Below, one piece after another: positions 31,886-40,200 of a stretch of DNA of 64,000 nt (the first letter of the stretch is position 1; every line of letters begins with the position of its first letter). The notes under the pieces were generated by a model. That model saw only the letters and a list, made by a program, of their open reading frames with translations. It was not told the origin of the DNA and did no database searches. The stretch is taken from NCBI RefSeq assembly GCF_000519325.1, contig NZ_KI912613.1, forward strand, positions 4,472,469 through 4,536,468, in the 5' to 3' direction. The position numbers and the translations under genes are program-made. This stretch comes from Patulibacter minatonensis DSM 18081 (GTDB lineage: Bacteria; Actinomycetota; Thermoleophilia; Solirubrobacterales; Solirubrobacteraceae).

Positions 31886-32394
31886 ACGCGGTACGACCTA
31901 GCCATCGACGCAACAGCCTGAACGTTCACCTCGGGCGGGTCGGACAGCGTGAACAGCTGCTGCAACGCCGGGGTGTCGTGTTCGAACGGCTCGAGGTCCG
32001 GGTCGCCTTCCATCGCGCGAGCGTGCATCGTCGCCAGGTCTTGGAGCGTGTAGCCCTCAACAGGCGCCCACTTGCCCTCGACGCGCTGAACGACGCAGAG
32101 GATTCGGTGCGCCAAGAACTCGAGCTGCGAGTAGTTGTCGACCGTTCCCTCTTCGTCGTCGTAGATCGTGATTGATGCGTCCCTGGGGATGCCAAGGCGG
32201 ATGCCGAAGTCAATCGGCCCCTCGAGATCGAGCGGGAAGTTGAGGAAGCGCTTGCGGCGGGCCTTACGGCCGGCCTGCGCAATCGCGTCCGCGACGGACC
32301 CCGGCTCGGGCGCGGCCACAGACGGGGCCGGTGCCTCCTCCGGCTCGTCACCTGCCGCCCGGACCGTGGGGCCCGTGATGGGGGTGTCGGTCAC
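31834..32394 (-). CDS. Tail assembly chaperone
   Basis: 186 residues from GTG 32394, which overlaps the upstream tube stop (GTGA). A Pro/Ala-rich N-terminus is followed by a folded part (IDFGIRLGIPRDASITIYDD, LEFLAHRILCVVQRVEGKW). Position between tube and tape measure is that of gpG-like chaperones. The stop TAG follows GGG CCC, suited to -1 slippage into the next frame. Confidence 0.75.
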   Translation of the reverse strand: MTDTPITGPTVRAAGDEPEEAPAPSVAAPEPGSVADAIAQAGRKARRKRFLNFPLDLEGPIDFGIRLGIPRDASITIYDDEEGTVDNYSQLEFLAHRILCVVQRVEGKWAPVEGYTLQDLATMHARAMEGDPDLEPFEHDTPALQQLFTLSDPPEVNVQAVASMARSYRVWAMSGAEEDGDPISGP

Positions 32395-32807
32395 TGCGTC
32401 ACCGATCCGACCGTGACGGTCCACGTCTGGCCGGTCACGGACTCGCTGTCGCGCTGCGGGTACCCGACAGCCTTGATGACCCCGGAGAACGAGTCGGGCG
32501 TTCCGATCGCGTTCTTCTTCGAGTCGAGGTCCTGCACGACGACACGGGCGGCTGCGCCGTCCTTCGCGTTGCGGACGAGGGCACGCCGGATCGTCTGGTC
32601 GCGGATCGGGTCGTACTCGCGGGTGAGGACGATGTCCTCGTAGTCGTCGAGGCCGGCGAGTGGGACGGCATCGGCCATGCCGCCGGGCCGGATCTTGCCG
32701 GTCTCGGTGGTCAGGTTGCCGCCCTCGAACTTCATCCACGCGTCCCGAACAGCGGCGCTGTCGGACGTGAGGTTGATGAGGTGGTTGCGTTCGGTGAGTA
32801 CCGGCAT
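32391..32807 (-). CDS. Tail tube protein
   Basis: 138 residues, gp19-like (LAGLDDYEDIVLTREYDPIR, then DQTIRRALV is the polymerisation region). Forms the inner tube of the contractile tail. Follows the sheath gene by about 20 bases. Confidence 0.85.
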   Translation of the reverse strand: MPVLTERNHLINLTSDSAAVRDAWMKFEGGNLTTETGKIRPGGMADAVPLAGLDDYEDIVLTREYDPIRDQTIRRALVRNAKDGAAARVVVQDLDSKKNAIGTPDSFSGVIKAVGYPQRDSESVTGQTWTVTVGSVTQ

Positions 32808-32826
32808 CGTTCAGTTCCTGTTCGGG

Positions 32827-34275
32827 TCAGGCGCCGGTGACGGTGCCGCCGGGCACCTGGACGGCGAGGTTCAGTCGGATGCGCTCGGCGACCTCGGGGG
32901 GCCGGATCTCGGCGTCTGCGCGAATCCACCCGTCGGCACGGGACTGCTCGGTGTTGAGCTGATCGCCGACGTCGATGCGGTAAGCGGCTTCGGGGAGGTC
33001 CTGGTCGCCGCCGTCGAGGTTGCCGGCCTTGCGCTCTTCCTCGGCGAGGGCGGTGAGGTCGTTGCCGAGCTGCAGGCGGACGGTCTTGGTGTTGCGGCGC
33101 AGGACCCTGGACTCGAGGACCTTGTCGCCGAGGGCCTTGAAGCGCATGACGACGCGGGCGGACGTCAGCCACTTGTAGGCGGGGTGCAGGGTGGTGTTCG
33201 CGAGCGACCGTGCGCCGTACAGGCGCGGGGCGCCGCCGATGCGGACGATGCAGACGCCGCCGGCGGTGTTGAGGAGCCCGCGCTCGGTGTCGCTGTAGGT
33301 GTCTTCGACGTCGAGGATGTAGGGGTGCTCGCCGTACTCCTCGCCGGCGGGCGCCTGGCCGGCGCCTGCTGCGGCGTCGGTGTAGGCGGCGCGGCCGCAC
33401 CAGAAGCCGGAGCCGGACACCCAGCGGGTGCCGCCGTCGGTGGTGCGGACGAGGACGCGGGACACGATGCCGGTGCCGCACTGGCTGGTCGCGGACTTCA
33501 GGCTGTTGAGGTACGCCGTCTTCTGCGACGCGGTCATCGTCGGGTCGAGGTCGAGGACCGCGAACCGCGGGGTCTTGTCGTCGTTCGCCTTCGCCAGGAG
33601 TGCCAGGTGAACGGTCTGGGTGAAGATGCCCGGGGCGGACAGGTTGCCGGTCCCGTGCTCCGGCGTGAACTTGTTGAGCGCACCGACGATCGCGGCGCTG
33701 TCGATCGCGTTGCGGTTCGACAGGCCACCGGTCAGCGACGATGCGGCGGCGGCCGGCGGGAGGCCGGAGCCGGACCCGGCGATCAGCTTGCCGTATGTGC
33801 CGACGTACCCCACGAAGTCGGCGAGGGTGGACGACGCGGGGGTCTGCTCGAGGACGTTGCCGGTGACGCTGTCGATGAACGACACGATCCGCTGGCTGGC
33901 GTCGCCGCTCGGAGCGGTGATGGAGACCTGCAGCTGGTTGCCCCAGTCGCCGGTGCTGGTCGCGACGGCCTTGAGGCTGTTGCCGGTGGTGCCAGCGATG
34001 TCCTTGGACGCGGCGACAGCGGTCGACGCGGTGATGCGGGAGATGACGGCGCGGGTGCCGCCGGTGTTGAAGAAGGCGTCGAGGGCGTCGTGGCCGACAC
34101 CGAACGTCTGGCGTGGCCCGAAGATGAGGTCGCGTTCGGCGACGCTGCCGACTTCGACGGGGGTGTCGGGGCCGCGGAGCGTTTCCATGATCACCAGGGC
34201 GAGGCTGGTGTCGGTGTCGCTGCCGGGCGGCTGGATGCTGTCGACGCGGGCGGTTTCGATTCCGGGGGTCGGCAT
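32827..34275 (-). CDS. Tail sheath protein
   Basis: 482 residues. N-terminal block RGPDTPVEVGSVAERDLIFG and FFNTGGTRAVISRIT is the sheath signature. The C-terminal domain includes RGLLNTAGGVCIVRIGGAPR and LTSARVVMRFKALGDKVLES. Forms the contractile outer cylinder. Placed before the tube gene, as in P2 and Mu. Confidence 0.92.
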   Translation of the reverse strand: MPTPGIETARVDSIQPPGSDTDTSLALVIMETLRGPDTPVEVGSVAERDLIFGPRQTFGVGHDALDAFFNTGGTRAVISRITASTAVAASKDIAGTTGNSLKAVATSTGDWGNQLQVSITAPSGDASQRIVSFIDSVTGNVLEQTPASSTLADFVGYVGTYGKLIAGSGSGLPPAAAASSLTGGLSNRNAIDSAAIVGALNKFTPEHGTGNLSAPGIFTQTVHLALLAKANDDKTPRFAVLDLDPTMTASQKTAYLNSLKSATSQCGTGIVSRVLVRTTDGGTRWVSGSGFWCGRAAYTDAAAGAGQAPAGEEYGEHPYILDVEDTYSDTERGLLNTAGGVCIVRIGGAPRLYGARSLANTTLHPAYKWLTSARVVMRFKALGDKVLESRVLRRNTKTVRLQLGNDLTALAEEERKAGNLDGGDQDLPEAAYRIDVGDQLNTEQSRADGWIRADAEIRPPEVAERIRLNLAVQVPGGTVTGA

Positions 34276-34278
34276 GGA

Positions 34279-34491
34279 TCAGCCCTTGTCGGTCTTGGTG
34301 GGTGTGCGACGGGCCGGTGTCTTCGGCTCCGGCTCGATGGCGACGGCGGCGCCGGCCTGGATGAGGCGGTCGGCTTCGTCTTGCTCGAGGTCGTCGGGCA
34401 CGTGGAGCTCGTCTCCGAACGCGACGGGGCGTCCGGACGGCAGGTAGTGCGGGTCGTGCTTGCCGACGAATCGAACGCTGTCTGCGGTCAT
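34279..34491 (-). CDS. Small protein preceding the sheath gene
   Basis: 70 residues (SVRFVGKHDPHYLPSGRPVA, DLEQDEADRLIQAGAAVAIE). Sheath-adjacent position; the second block recalls a short fold seen in capsid- and tail-associated proteins (compare the 54-residue gene after capsid: VDQKVADRLVSLDAAEKI). Start preceded by GAGGACCCC. First gene after a late promoter motif. Confidence 0.7.
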   Translation of the reverse strand: MTADSVRFVGKHDPHYLPSGRPVAFGDELHVPDDLEQDEADRLIQAGAAVAIEPEPKTPARRTPTKTDKG

Positions 34492-34528
34492 GGGGTCCTC
34501 ACGCGTAGGTGGAAGCGGAGATCACCCG

Positions 34529-34565
34529 GTGAGCGTACTAGCAGATACGGATGGTATTTCGACGC
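34529..34565 (-). promoter_or_regulatory. Late-promoter-like motif, site 2
   Basis: 37 bp: minus strand CGAAATACCATCCG, 5 bases, GCTAGTACGCTCAC. Near-identical to the site at 26323. It lies 38 bases upstream of the sheath operon start and next to the divergent accessory island. Confidence 0.7.
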
Positions 34566-34595
34566 TGTCAGCTAGTTTTCCGGTAGGCTTGCTGT

Positions 34596-34958
34596 ATGAG
34601 TGAGATGACGGCCCTTGAGGTCGAACGCAAAAAGCAGGGGATGTCGCGGGATCAGTTGGCGGCGCGGTCGGGGATCACGACGCGGACGATCCAGAACCAC
34701 GAGCGGTACGGCATGACGCCGCACTGGGCGGTGAAGAGGGCGCTGGCGGAAGGGCTCGGGTGCGACGTGGGTCGCGCCTTCCCGTCGCCTACCGCTGGTC
34801 AGGAGCAGGGTCGGTGCGCGGGCTGCGGCGCGGCGGGCGAACCGCTCGAACAGGTCACGACCACGACCGCGCCGATCGAGACGTTCCGGATGTGCGTCGA
34901 CAACTTCGCGTGCCGCGACCGCCGCCGCGCTGGTCAGATGCAGGAGCCGGGCGCATGA
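34596..34958 (+). CDS. HTH protein fused to a zinc-binding tail
   Basis: 120 residues. HTH: KKQGMSRDQLAARSGITTRT, IQNHERYG. Then a PTAGQEQGR linker coded by a start-associated element, and a putative zinc ribbon (CAGCGAAGEPLEQ, FRMCVDNFACRDRR). The linker suggests fusion of two former genes. It opens the plus-strand accessory island. Probably a regulator of that island. Confidence 0.7.
   Translation: MSEMTALEVERKKQGMSRDQLAARSGITTRTIQNHERYGMTPHWAVKRALAEGLGCDVGRAFPSPTAGQEQGRCAGCGAAGEPLEQVTTTTAPIETFRMCVDNFACRDRRRAGQMQEPGA
34792..34815 (+). repeat. Start-associated element, type 2 (intragenic)
   Basis: CCGCTGGTCAGGAGCAGGGT followed by CGGTG. It sits in frame inside the HTH gene at the domain boundary. 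Confidence 0.75.
34926..34957 (+). repeat. Start-associated element, type 2
   Basis: CCGCGCTGGTCAGATGCAGG, then AGCCGGGCGC and the ATG at 34955. Codes RRAGQMQEPGA at the end of the HTH gene. Confidence 0.65.
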
Positions 34959-35242
34959 TCGGCCGGTGGCGCTCGTGGAGGGCGTGGCGAGAGGAGCGGC
35001 GCATCATGGACGAGGTCCTGGAGCTGCGGGTCGCTGAGCGTGACGAAGCGCGCCGTGAGCGCGACGACGCGCTGGCGGACCTTGCGACGCTGCTGTCCTG
35101 GGCCGACGAAGCCCGGGCTCAGATCGGGCCGATCCAAGTGGCGATCGACGTTCAGAAGGGGTTGCTCTGCCATCCGGCGATCAAGCTCAACGAGCGCCGC
35201 CGGCGGGCTTCCGCTTCGAGGGCGGAGGGTGTCGACCGATGA
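34955..35242 (+). CDS. Small helical protein of the accessory island
   Basis: 95 residues, Trp/Arg-rich start (MIGRWRSWRAWREERR), then a charged coiled coil (RVAERDEARRERDDALADLA). Overlaps both neighbours by ATGA. C-terminus (SASRAEGVDR) comes from a start-associated element. Unknown function. Confidence 0.6.
   Translation: MIGRWRSWRAWREERRIMDEVLELRVAERDEARRERDDALADLATLLSWADEARAQIGPIQVAIDVQKGLLCHPAIKLNERRRRASASRAEGVDR
35213..35241 (+). repeat. Start-associated element, type 1
   Basis: GCTTCGAGGGCGGAGGGTGT, then CGACCGATG. Supplies the ribosome-binding site for the gene at 35239. Confidence 0.75.
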
Positions 35243-35514
35243 GCGCCTACGTCCTGGGGATCGGCGACTACTTCGCTGCTCGTCGCCCCGATGGCGTGGT
35301 GCTCGACGGCTCCCGAGTTCGAGTCGTGTGGGCCGACGGCGAGATGCGGGTCCAGCGGTACGCGTCCGCATCGTCGAGCAGCGGCGAGGGGTGGGGCGAC
35401 TACCTGCTGGCCTCGTCCGACGGACCCGCCCAAGCGCTCATCGACCTGATCGCGCGCGCTTCCACATCGAGGGCTACCGAGCAAGGTCAGAAACAGGGTC
35501 CCGATGTCGACTGA
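35239..35514 (+). CDS. Accessory-island protein, unknown
   Basis: 91 residues: beta-rich GDYFAARRPDGVVLDGSRVR, then VVWADGEMRVQRYAS. The C-terminus (TSRATEQGQKQGPDVD) is from a full-length start-associated element and overlaps the next gene by 11 bases. Not recognised. Confidence 0.6.
   Translation: MSAYVLGIGDYFAARRPDGVVLDGSRVRVVWADGEMRVQRYASASSSSGEGWGDYLLASSDGPAQALIDLIARASTSRATEQGQKQGPDVD
35461..35506 (+). repeat. Start-associated element, type 1 (full form)
   Basis: TCCACATCGAGGGCTACCGA, then GCAAGGTCAGAAACAGGG, ending at the ATG of the next gene. Plus-strand counterpart of the elements at 10647 and 10876. Confidence 0.75.
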
Positions 35515-35992
35515 TCCGCCCGTGATCTGGGTCGTCGTCGGCAACGACGGGCGCCCTGGCTACATCGCTGACGAAGGCGACCAGGCCGAGTACGACATCG
35601 GCCCGAACCTCGCCGCCGAGCTTCGTGAGCGCGACGCACGGCTCGTCCGCTACGCGCCTACTCCGAGGGCGGAGCCGGTCTGCCCCGACTGCGACGGAAC
35701 AGGCAAGTACACGTTCAGCGACGGCGGCGCGGGACCGGACATGACCGACACCTGCGAGTCGTGCGACGGCACCGGCCGCGCCGCTACTTCGAGGGCGGAG
35801 CCTGAGGGGATCGACGACGGCGGCGAGGGCGCAGTGCACCGCCGCGAGAACTGCGACCGCTGCGGCAACTCGGGAGAGGTCCCCGGTCGTCGGGTTCCCG
35901 GCGACGACCCTCGCTACCGGCTCCCGTGCCCCGACTGCCGCGCCGATGCGTGGAACCCCGCTTCGAGGGCGAAGGACGTTCCTGATGCGTGA
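35504..35992 (+). CDS. DnaJ-type zinc-finger protein with repeated linker
   Basis: 162 residues. N-terminal beta domain (VIWVVVGNDGRPGYIADEGD). Then CPDCDGTG, CESCDGTG, CDRCGNSG and CPDC, the CxxCxGxG zinc pattern of DnaJ-like proteins. Three copies of the start-associated linker (TPRAEP, TSRAEP, ASRAKD) separate the segments, hinting at assembly from smaller genes. Binding role only inferred. Confidence 0.7.
   Translation: MSTDPPVIWVVVGNDGRPGYIADEGDQAEYDIGPNLAAELRERDARLVRYAPTPRAEPVCPDCDGTGKYTFSDGGAGPDMTDTCESCDGTGRAATSRAEPEGIDDGGEGAVHRRENCDRCGNSGEVPGRRVPGDDPRYRLPCPDCRADAWNPASRAKDVPDA
35659..35676 (+). repeat. Start-associated element, type 1 (short, intragenic)
   Basis: TACTCCGAGGGCGGAGCC, in frame before the first zinc pair of the DnaJ-like gene. 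Confidence 0.6.
35783..35802 (+). repeat. Start-associated element, type 1 (intragenic)
   Basis: GCTACTTCGAGGGCGGAGCC, in frame between the two zinc halves of the DnaJ-like gene. Confidence 0.7.
35959..35987 (+). repeat. Start-associated element, type 1
   Basis: CGCTTCGAGGGCGAAGGACG, then TTCCTGATG. Gives the ribosome-binding site of the HNH gene at 35985. Confidence 0.75.
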
Positions 35993-36521
35993 GCCGAACG
36001 GTCGCCAAGCCGCCGCCCTCTACCTCGACCGCAACCGCCTCGAATCCGAGTACCCCGAACTCATCGGCCGCCGCAAGCTCCAAGGCCCCGACTGGACCGT
36101 CGAGGATCGCGGCTACCGGACGCCATGCCACATCTGGGCCCGCCACCTGACCAAGGGCGGATACGGCAAGACGACCGACCCGACTCGGCGCAACCGGCAG
36201 CAGTACACGCACATCCTCAGGTGGGAAGCCGTCAACGGGCCCGTCCCCCAGGGCCTCCACATCGACCACCTGTGCCGCAACCGCGCGTGCTGCAACCCGG
36301 AGCACCTCGAGCCGGTCACTCCGGCGGAGAACAGCAGGCGCGGCGAGGGCGGCGGACACGCTCAACGAGGGCGTACGCACTGCCCGCAGGGGCACCCGCT
36401 GTCCGGCGACAACCTCTACGTGAACAGCGGACGACGTCACTGCAAGGAGTGCCGGCGGCAAGAGGTCCGGGCACGACGCGCTCGGCAGGCCGAGGCAGAA
36501 GAGGGCCAGGCCGCCGCCTAA
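35985..36521 (+). CDS. HNH endonuclease with C-terminal zinc module
   Basis: 178 residues from ATG 35985 (GAAGGACG upstream). Homing-type HNH_3 pattern: PCHIWARHLTKGGYGK, GLHIDHLCRNRACCNPEHLE, PVTPAENSRRG. A second Cys/His block (THCPQGHPLSGDNLYVNSGR, then HCKECRRQE) is a small zinc module often found in phage homing nucleases. Probably moves with, or cuts, invading DNA. Overlaps the upstream gene. Confidence 0.85.
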   Translation: MREPNGRQAAALYLDRNRLESEYPELIGRRKLQGPDWTVEDRGYRTPCHIWARHLTKGGYGKTTDPTRRNRQQYTHILRWEAVNGPVPQGLHIDHLCRNRACCNPEHLEPVTPAENSRRGEGGGHAQRGRTHCPQGHPLSGDNLYVNSGRRHCKECRRQEVRARRARQAEAEEGQAAA

Positions 36522-36536
36522 CCGCCCCGCCTCATG

Positions 36537-36550
36537 CGAACATTTGTTCG
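36537..36550. promoter_or_regulatory. LexA-type SOS box
   Basis: CGAACATTTGTTCG: perfect inverted repeat matching the CGAAC-N4-GTTCG consensus of Gram-positive and actinobacterial LexA. It lies directly before ATG 36552, so bound LexA would block this promoter and damage would release it. Confidence 0.75.
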
Positions 36551-36551
36551 T

Positions 36552-36848
36552 ATGGGGCAGGCAGAGCAGCGGCAAGTACGGACCGGAGTCGCGGACCGCG
36601 TGAAGCGGGAGCAGCAGATCCGCGACATGCAGGACCGCCGGCTCTGGGAGATCGGCCAACGCGTCCGCGCGCTCGACGAGCACGACCGCCGGCGCGCGGG
36701 CCTCGAGCGGGCACTGCGGTGCGATGTCGGCCTGGCGATCCTGAACGCCGATCCACCGTCGGACGAGGAGGTCGCGGCGAAGGCCCGCTGGTCGGTCGCC
36801 GATGTTGAGCGGCTCCGTCAGGACATCAAGGACGCCGACCCGAAGTAG
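36552..36848 (+). CDS. Small helical protein under a LexA-type box
   Basis: 98 residues from ATG 36552; an ATG at 36534 would put the box inside the gene. Charged and helical (VADRVKREQQIRDMQDRRLW), ending SDEEVAAKARWSVADVERLR. No Shine-Dalgarno precedes the start, so it may be leaderless. Probably induced on DNA damage; function unknown, but a role in induction or host take-over is possible. Confidence 0.65.
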   Translation: MGQAEQRQVRTGVADRVKREQQIRDMQDRRLWEIGQRVRALDEHDRRRAGLERALRCDVGLAILNADPPSDEEVAAKARWSVADVERLRQDIKDADPK

Positions 36849-36888
36849 CGACGCTTGGGTTTTTGGGTCCGATGTGCATGCTGGGCCG

Positions 36889-37065
36889 ATGTTCGAGCTT
36901 GAGACCCATGTGACGCACCTCTTCGACTGGCCCGGGTGGGTCGGGGTGGTGCAGGACTACCACGGCGACGGCCGGTACCGCGTCCGCTGGGAGAAGCGCG
37001 GCAAGCTGGCCGTGATTCGGACGGTGCGAGAGGAGGAACTGGTGCCCGCTCCCGCGCCGTCCTGA
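36889..37065 (+). CDS. Small KOW/SH3-like protein
   Basis: 58 residues: MFELETHVTHLFDWPGWVGV, then VQDYHGDGRYRVRWEKRG, a short beta-barrel pattern. Last gene of the plus-strand island, 40 bases after the LexA-box gene. Function unknown. Confidence 0.6.
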   Translation: MFELETHVTHLFDWPGWVGVVQDYHGDGRYRVRWEKRGKLAVIRTVREEELVPAPAPS

Positions 37066-37089
37066 CCTAGATTTCCCCAGACCTAGGGG

Positions 37090-37236
37090 CTAGGTCTCGT
37101 CGTCAGCCGGCGGCTGCTCGCCCGCGAGGACCTTACGGGCGAGCTCCGCGACTTCGTCCCAGGCGGGGTCACCGTCGTACCAGCCCTCCTGGTGGCCGAC
37201 GAGGAAGAGGCGCGCAAGCTCAGCCGCGGCGCTCAT
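37090..37236 (-). CDS. Small protein after the tail fiber gene
   Basis: 48 residues (MSAAAELARLFLVGHQEGWY, then WDEVAELARKVLAGEQP). ATGA overlap with the tail fiber stop. It is the last gene of the head-neck-fiber operon, convergent with the accessory island. Confidence 0.55.
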   Translation of the reverse strand: MSAAAELARLFLVGHQEGWYDGDPAWDEVAELARKVLAGEQPPADDET

Positions 37237-40200
37237 CGCGGCTTCGTAGTCGGGGTCGGCGTGCCGGTGTAGGCCACCGTCACCACGTCCCCAGGATCGC
37301 GAGGCACGGCGAACGGTCCGGAGCTCGCGACCGTGGTTCCGTTCAGCCTCACGTCCGTGATCGTCCCGCCGGTCAGGAACAGCCAATCCGGGATCACGGC
37401 CGCCGTGTTCGCGACGCCCGTCGCCGCGAGCGTGAACGTCGCCGGCGCGACGGCCGGAAACCCGCGGTTCTGGCCGTACCGCGTCGTGGCCGAGACGGCG
37501 GTGGCGAACAGCGCGCCGCCGGTCGCCATCCCGCGCGCCTCGTTGTTGCTGATCGACCCGCCCGTGTACGACGCGCCGCTGAACGTGAGGCCGTACCGGG
37601 CCGTCGGGGTGCCGGTGTCGTCGACGAACTCGTTGTCGTCGATCGCGACGTTGTCGCACGCGACGGTCATCTTCACGCCCTCGCGGTCCGTGCCCGTTCC
37701 GATCGTCCCGATGTTCCGGAGCCGGTTGCGCTTCACGGAGCTGTTGCGGAGGATCTTCACGCCGGAGTTGTACGAGAAGTAGATCCCCGACTTGCTGGTC
37801 CCCTCGATCACGTTGTCGTCGATCCCGAGGCCGTACACGTCGTAGTTCTTCAGGATCACCTGGATCGCGTAGGTGCCGCCCGTGATGCGGTTGCGGCGGA
37901 TCAGGATGTGCCCGAGCTCGGTGCCCGTCGGGCCCGACGCGGTCCCCGACCCCGACGTGTCGTAGAGGATGCCGGTCGGGCACGCGTCGATCTCGTTGTC
38001 GACGACGCGGATCTTGTAGCCCGGCAGCGTCGACACCGTGCCGCCGTTGATGCCCATCCCCGCGATCGACGCGCCGGTGACCGTGTTGTGGTCCCAGATC
38101 GTTCGCGAGTTGCCGCAGTCGCCCAGGCCGTACTGGCCGCCCTCCGTGTGGCAGTGGTGGACCTTCGTGAACAGCGCGGTCTGCGAGACGTTCGTCTGCT
38201 TCTCGACGAAGATGTTGTAGCGGCCCGAGTTCTTCGCGATGCAGTGCCCGACGACGATGCTCTCGATCGCGAACCCGCCGGTGCCGAGGCCTATGCCGTT
38301 GCCGCCCGGGCCCGTCCCGCCGTTCAGGCGCCCACAGTTGTCGACGTGGACCCGCTCGATCGAGCACTCCTGGAAGTGGTCGACGCCGAGGCCCGTCGCC
38401 GGGGTGTCGTGGATGTACAGGTCGCGCCAGTGGCAGCGACGGTGGAACTGCGAGAACAACCCCTTCGTCCCCGACACGTAGCCAGCCGACTGCGTCTGCG
38501 CGCTACCGTCGACCTGGAAGCTCGCGAACGTGCAGCCGACCATCGGCGCCGCGGCCGTCTTGATGTTCTTCAGGAACGACTCGTCCGCGAACGTCGGCTT
38601 GAAGATCGTGAGCGCCGGGCCGTCACCGATCAGCGACACGTTGTTCGGCCACGACGTGATCGAGCTCAGCGTCTTGTAGGTGCCGGCCGGGGCGTAGACG
38701 ATGCCGCCGCCCGCAGCGCTCGCCGCAGCAGCAGCCGCCACGATCGCCGAGGTCGAGTCTGCCGCACCGGTCTTGTCCGCGCCGTAGGCGTTGACGTTGT
38801 AGCGGGTGTCGGAGCTGCCACCAGACCCGCCGAGCGTGATGAAAGACCCGGGCCACGTCCCGCCGGCCTTCGGGCCGTACAGCCGCGGCGGGGACGCAGC
38901 CGTGTCGACGTAGCTGTCGCCGTTCTGGCCGACCCCGGAGCCCGGGGCGCCCGTGCCGTACTCGATGTTCCCGTCGGGCGTCAGCAGCGCGATCTGCGCC
39001 GCCAGGTCCTCCGCCCGCTGATACGTCGCCGCGCCTCCCGCGGCGCCGAGCTTCGCGATGCCGGCCGCGGTCGTCGTGGCGAGGTCGGTCTTGGAAACCA
39101 CCGAACCCACGAGCGCCAGCGCACCCGTCGCCGGGAACGACCGGGCGGCCGAGACGAGCAGCGCACCGATGGCGCGGTTCCCGGCGATCGAGAGGTGCGT
39201 CTGGTCGGCGACGAGGTTCGGGCGCTGCTTGCCGATCAGCTGCTCGGTCGGCAGGAACATCACGTGCGGCGGGAACTCCGCCACCACGTTCGCGACCGCG
39301 GTGTTGATCGTGTCGATCACCGCGTCCGTCGGTATGAACGGCGTCGACGCGTAGATCGCGTACGTCGGCAGGCGGTACTGCCCGAGCACCTGCACCAGGC
39401 GCGGGGCCGCGGACTCGACCTGGTACCCGTAGGTGTACGTGGCGCCGACGACGTTCGTGACGGCCATCGTGACCGTCGTCGCGTCCAGCGGGATGTACTT
39501 CCGGACGCACGTGAAGACCTGCGCCGAGCTCGTCACCGGCGCCGCCGGGTACAGCCCGCGGGTATCGAGCACCGCCGGGGTACCGTCGGTGCTCGAGTTC
39601 GTCGTGACCGTGTGGACCGCGCCGGCGTCCTGGACGGCGGCGACGTTGAACGCCACGATCCGGCCACGCCACCCGGACGGCACGGTGAGGGTCTGCGACC
39701 CGTTTCCAGCGATCGCCTTGAACGCCCCACCCAGCGACGACCACGACCCCGTCAGCGAGATCGACGCGTCGTCGTACGGCTTCACGTCACCCGGGTCGGT
39801 GAGGATGCGCGAGATCAGCTCCCGGTGCGCGGCGGCGACCGCCGGTGCGCAGTTCGGGCCGAAGTACGCGGGGTCGTTGACGATCCAGTCGATGACCGCC
39901 GCCTCAGCCGCGGGCGTCCCGGTGGAGCGGGCGAGCGCACCGTTCAGCTGCACCGGCAGGTTGCCGATGATCGTGCTGCCACCGACACCGTTGTTCTGCT
40001 CCGTCGCTTGCAGCGCATCCGCCAGGACCCGCAGGAACCGGGCCGTGGGCGTGGACTCCGTGCCCTCGCCTGCAACGAGGCTGTTGCCATACCCGTCGAC
40101 CTTCGTGATCAGGCCGCGACCGGGGAGCGTGATCGCCTTCGGGATCGTCGCGCCGGCAAGCGCATCGACCGCGTCGTAGGACGCCGCGCCACCCGACGCC

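Noticed and set aside
34596-36521. Toxin-antitoxin or restriction system in the accessory island
   Set aside because: HTH and HNH proteins are present, but no toxin fold, methylase or immunity partner is visible.
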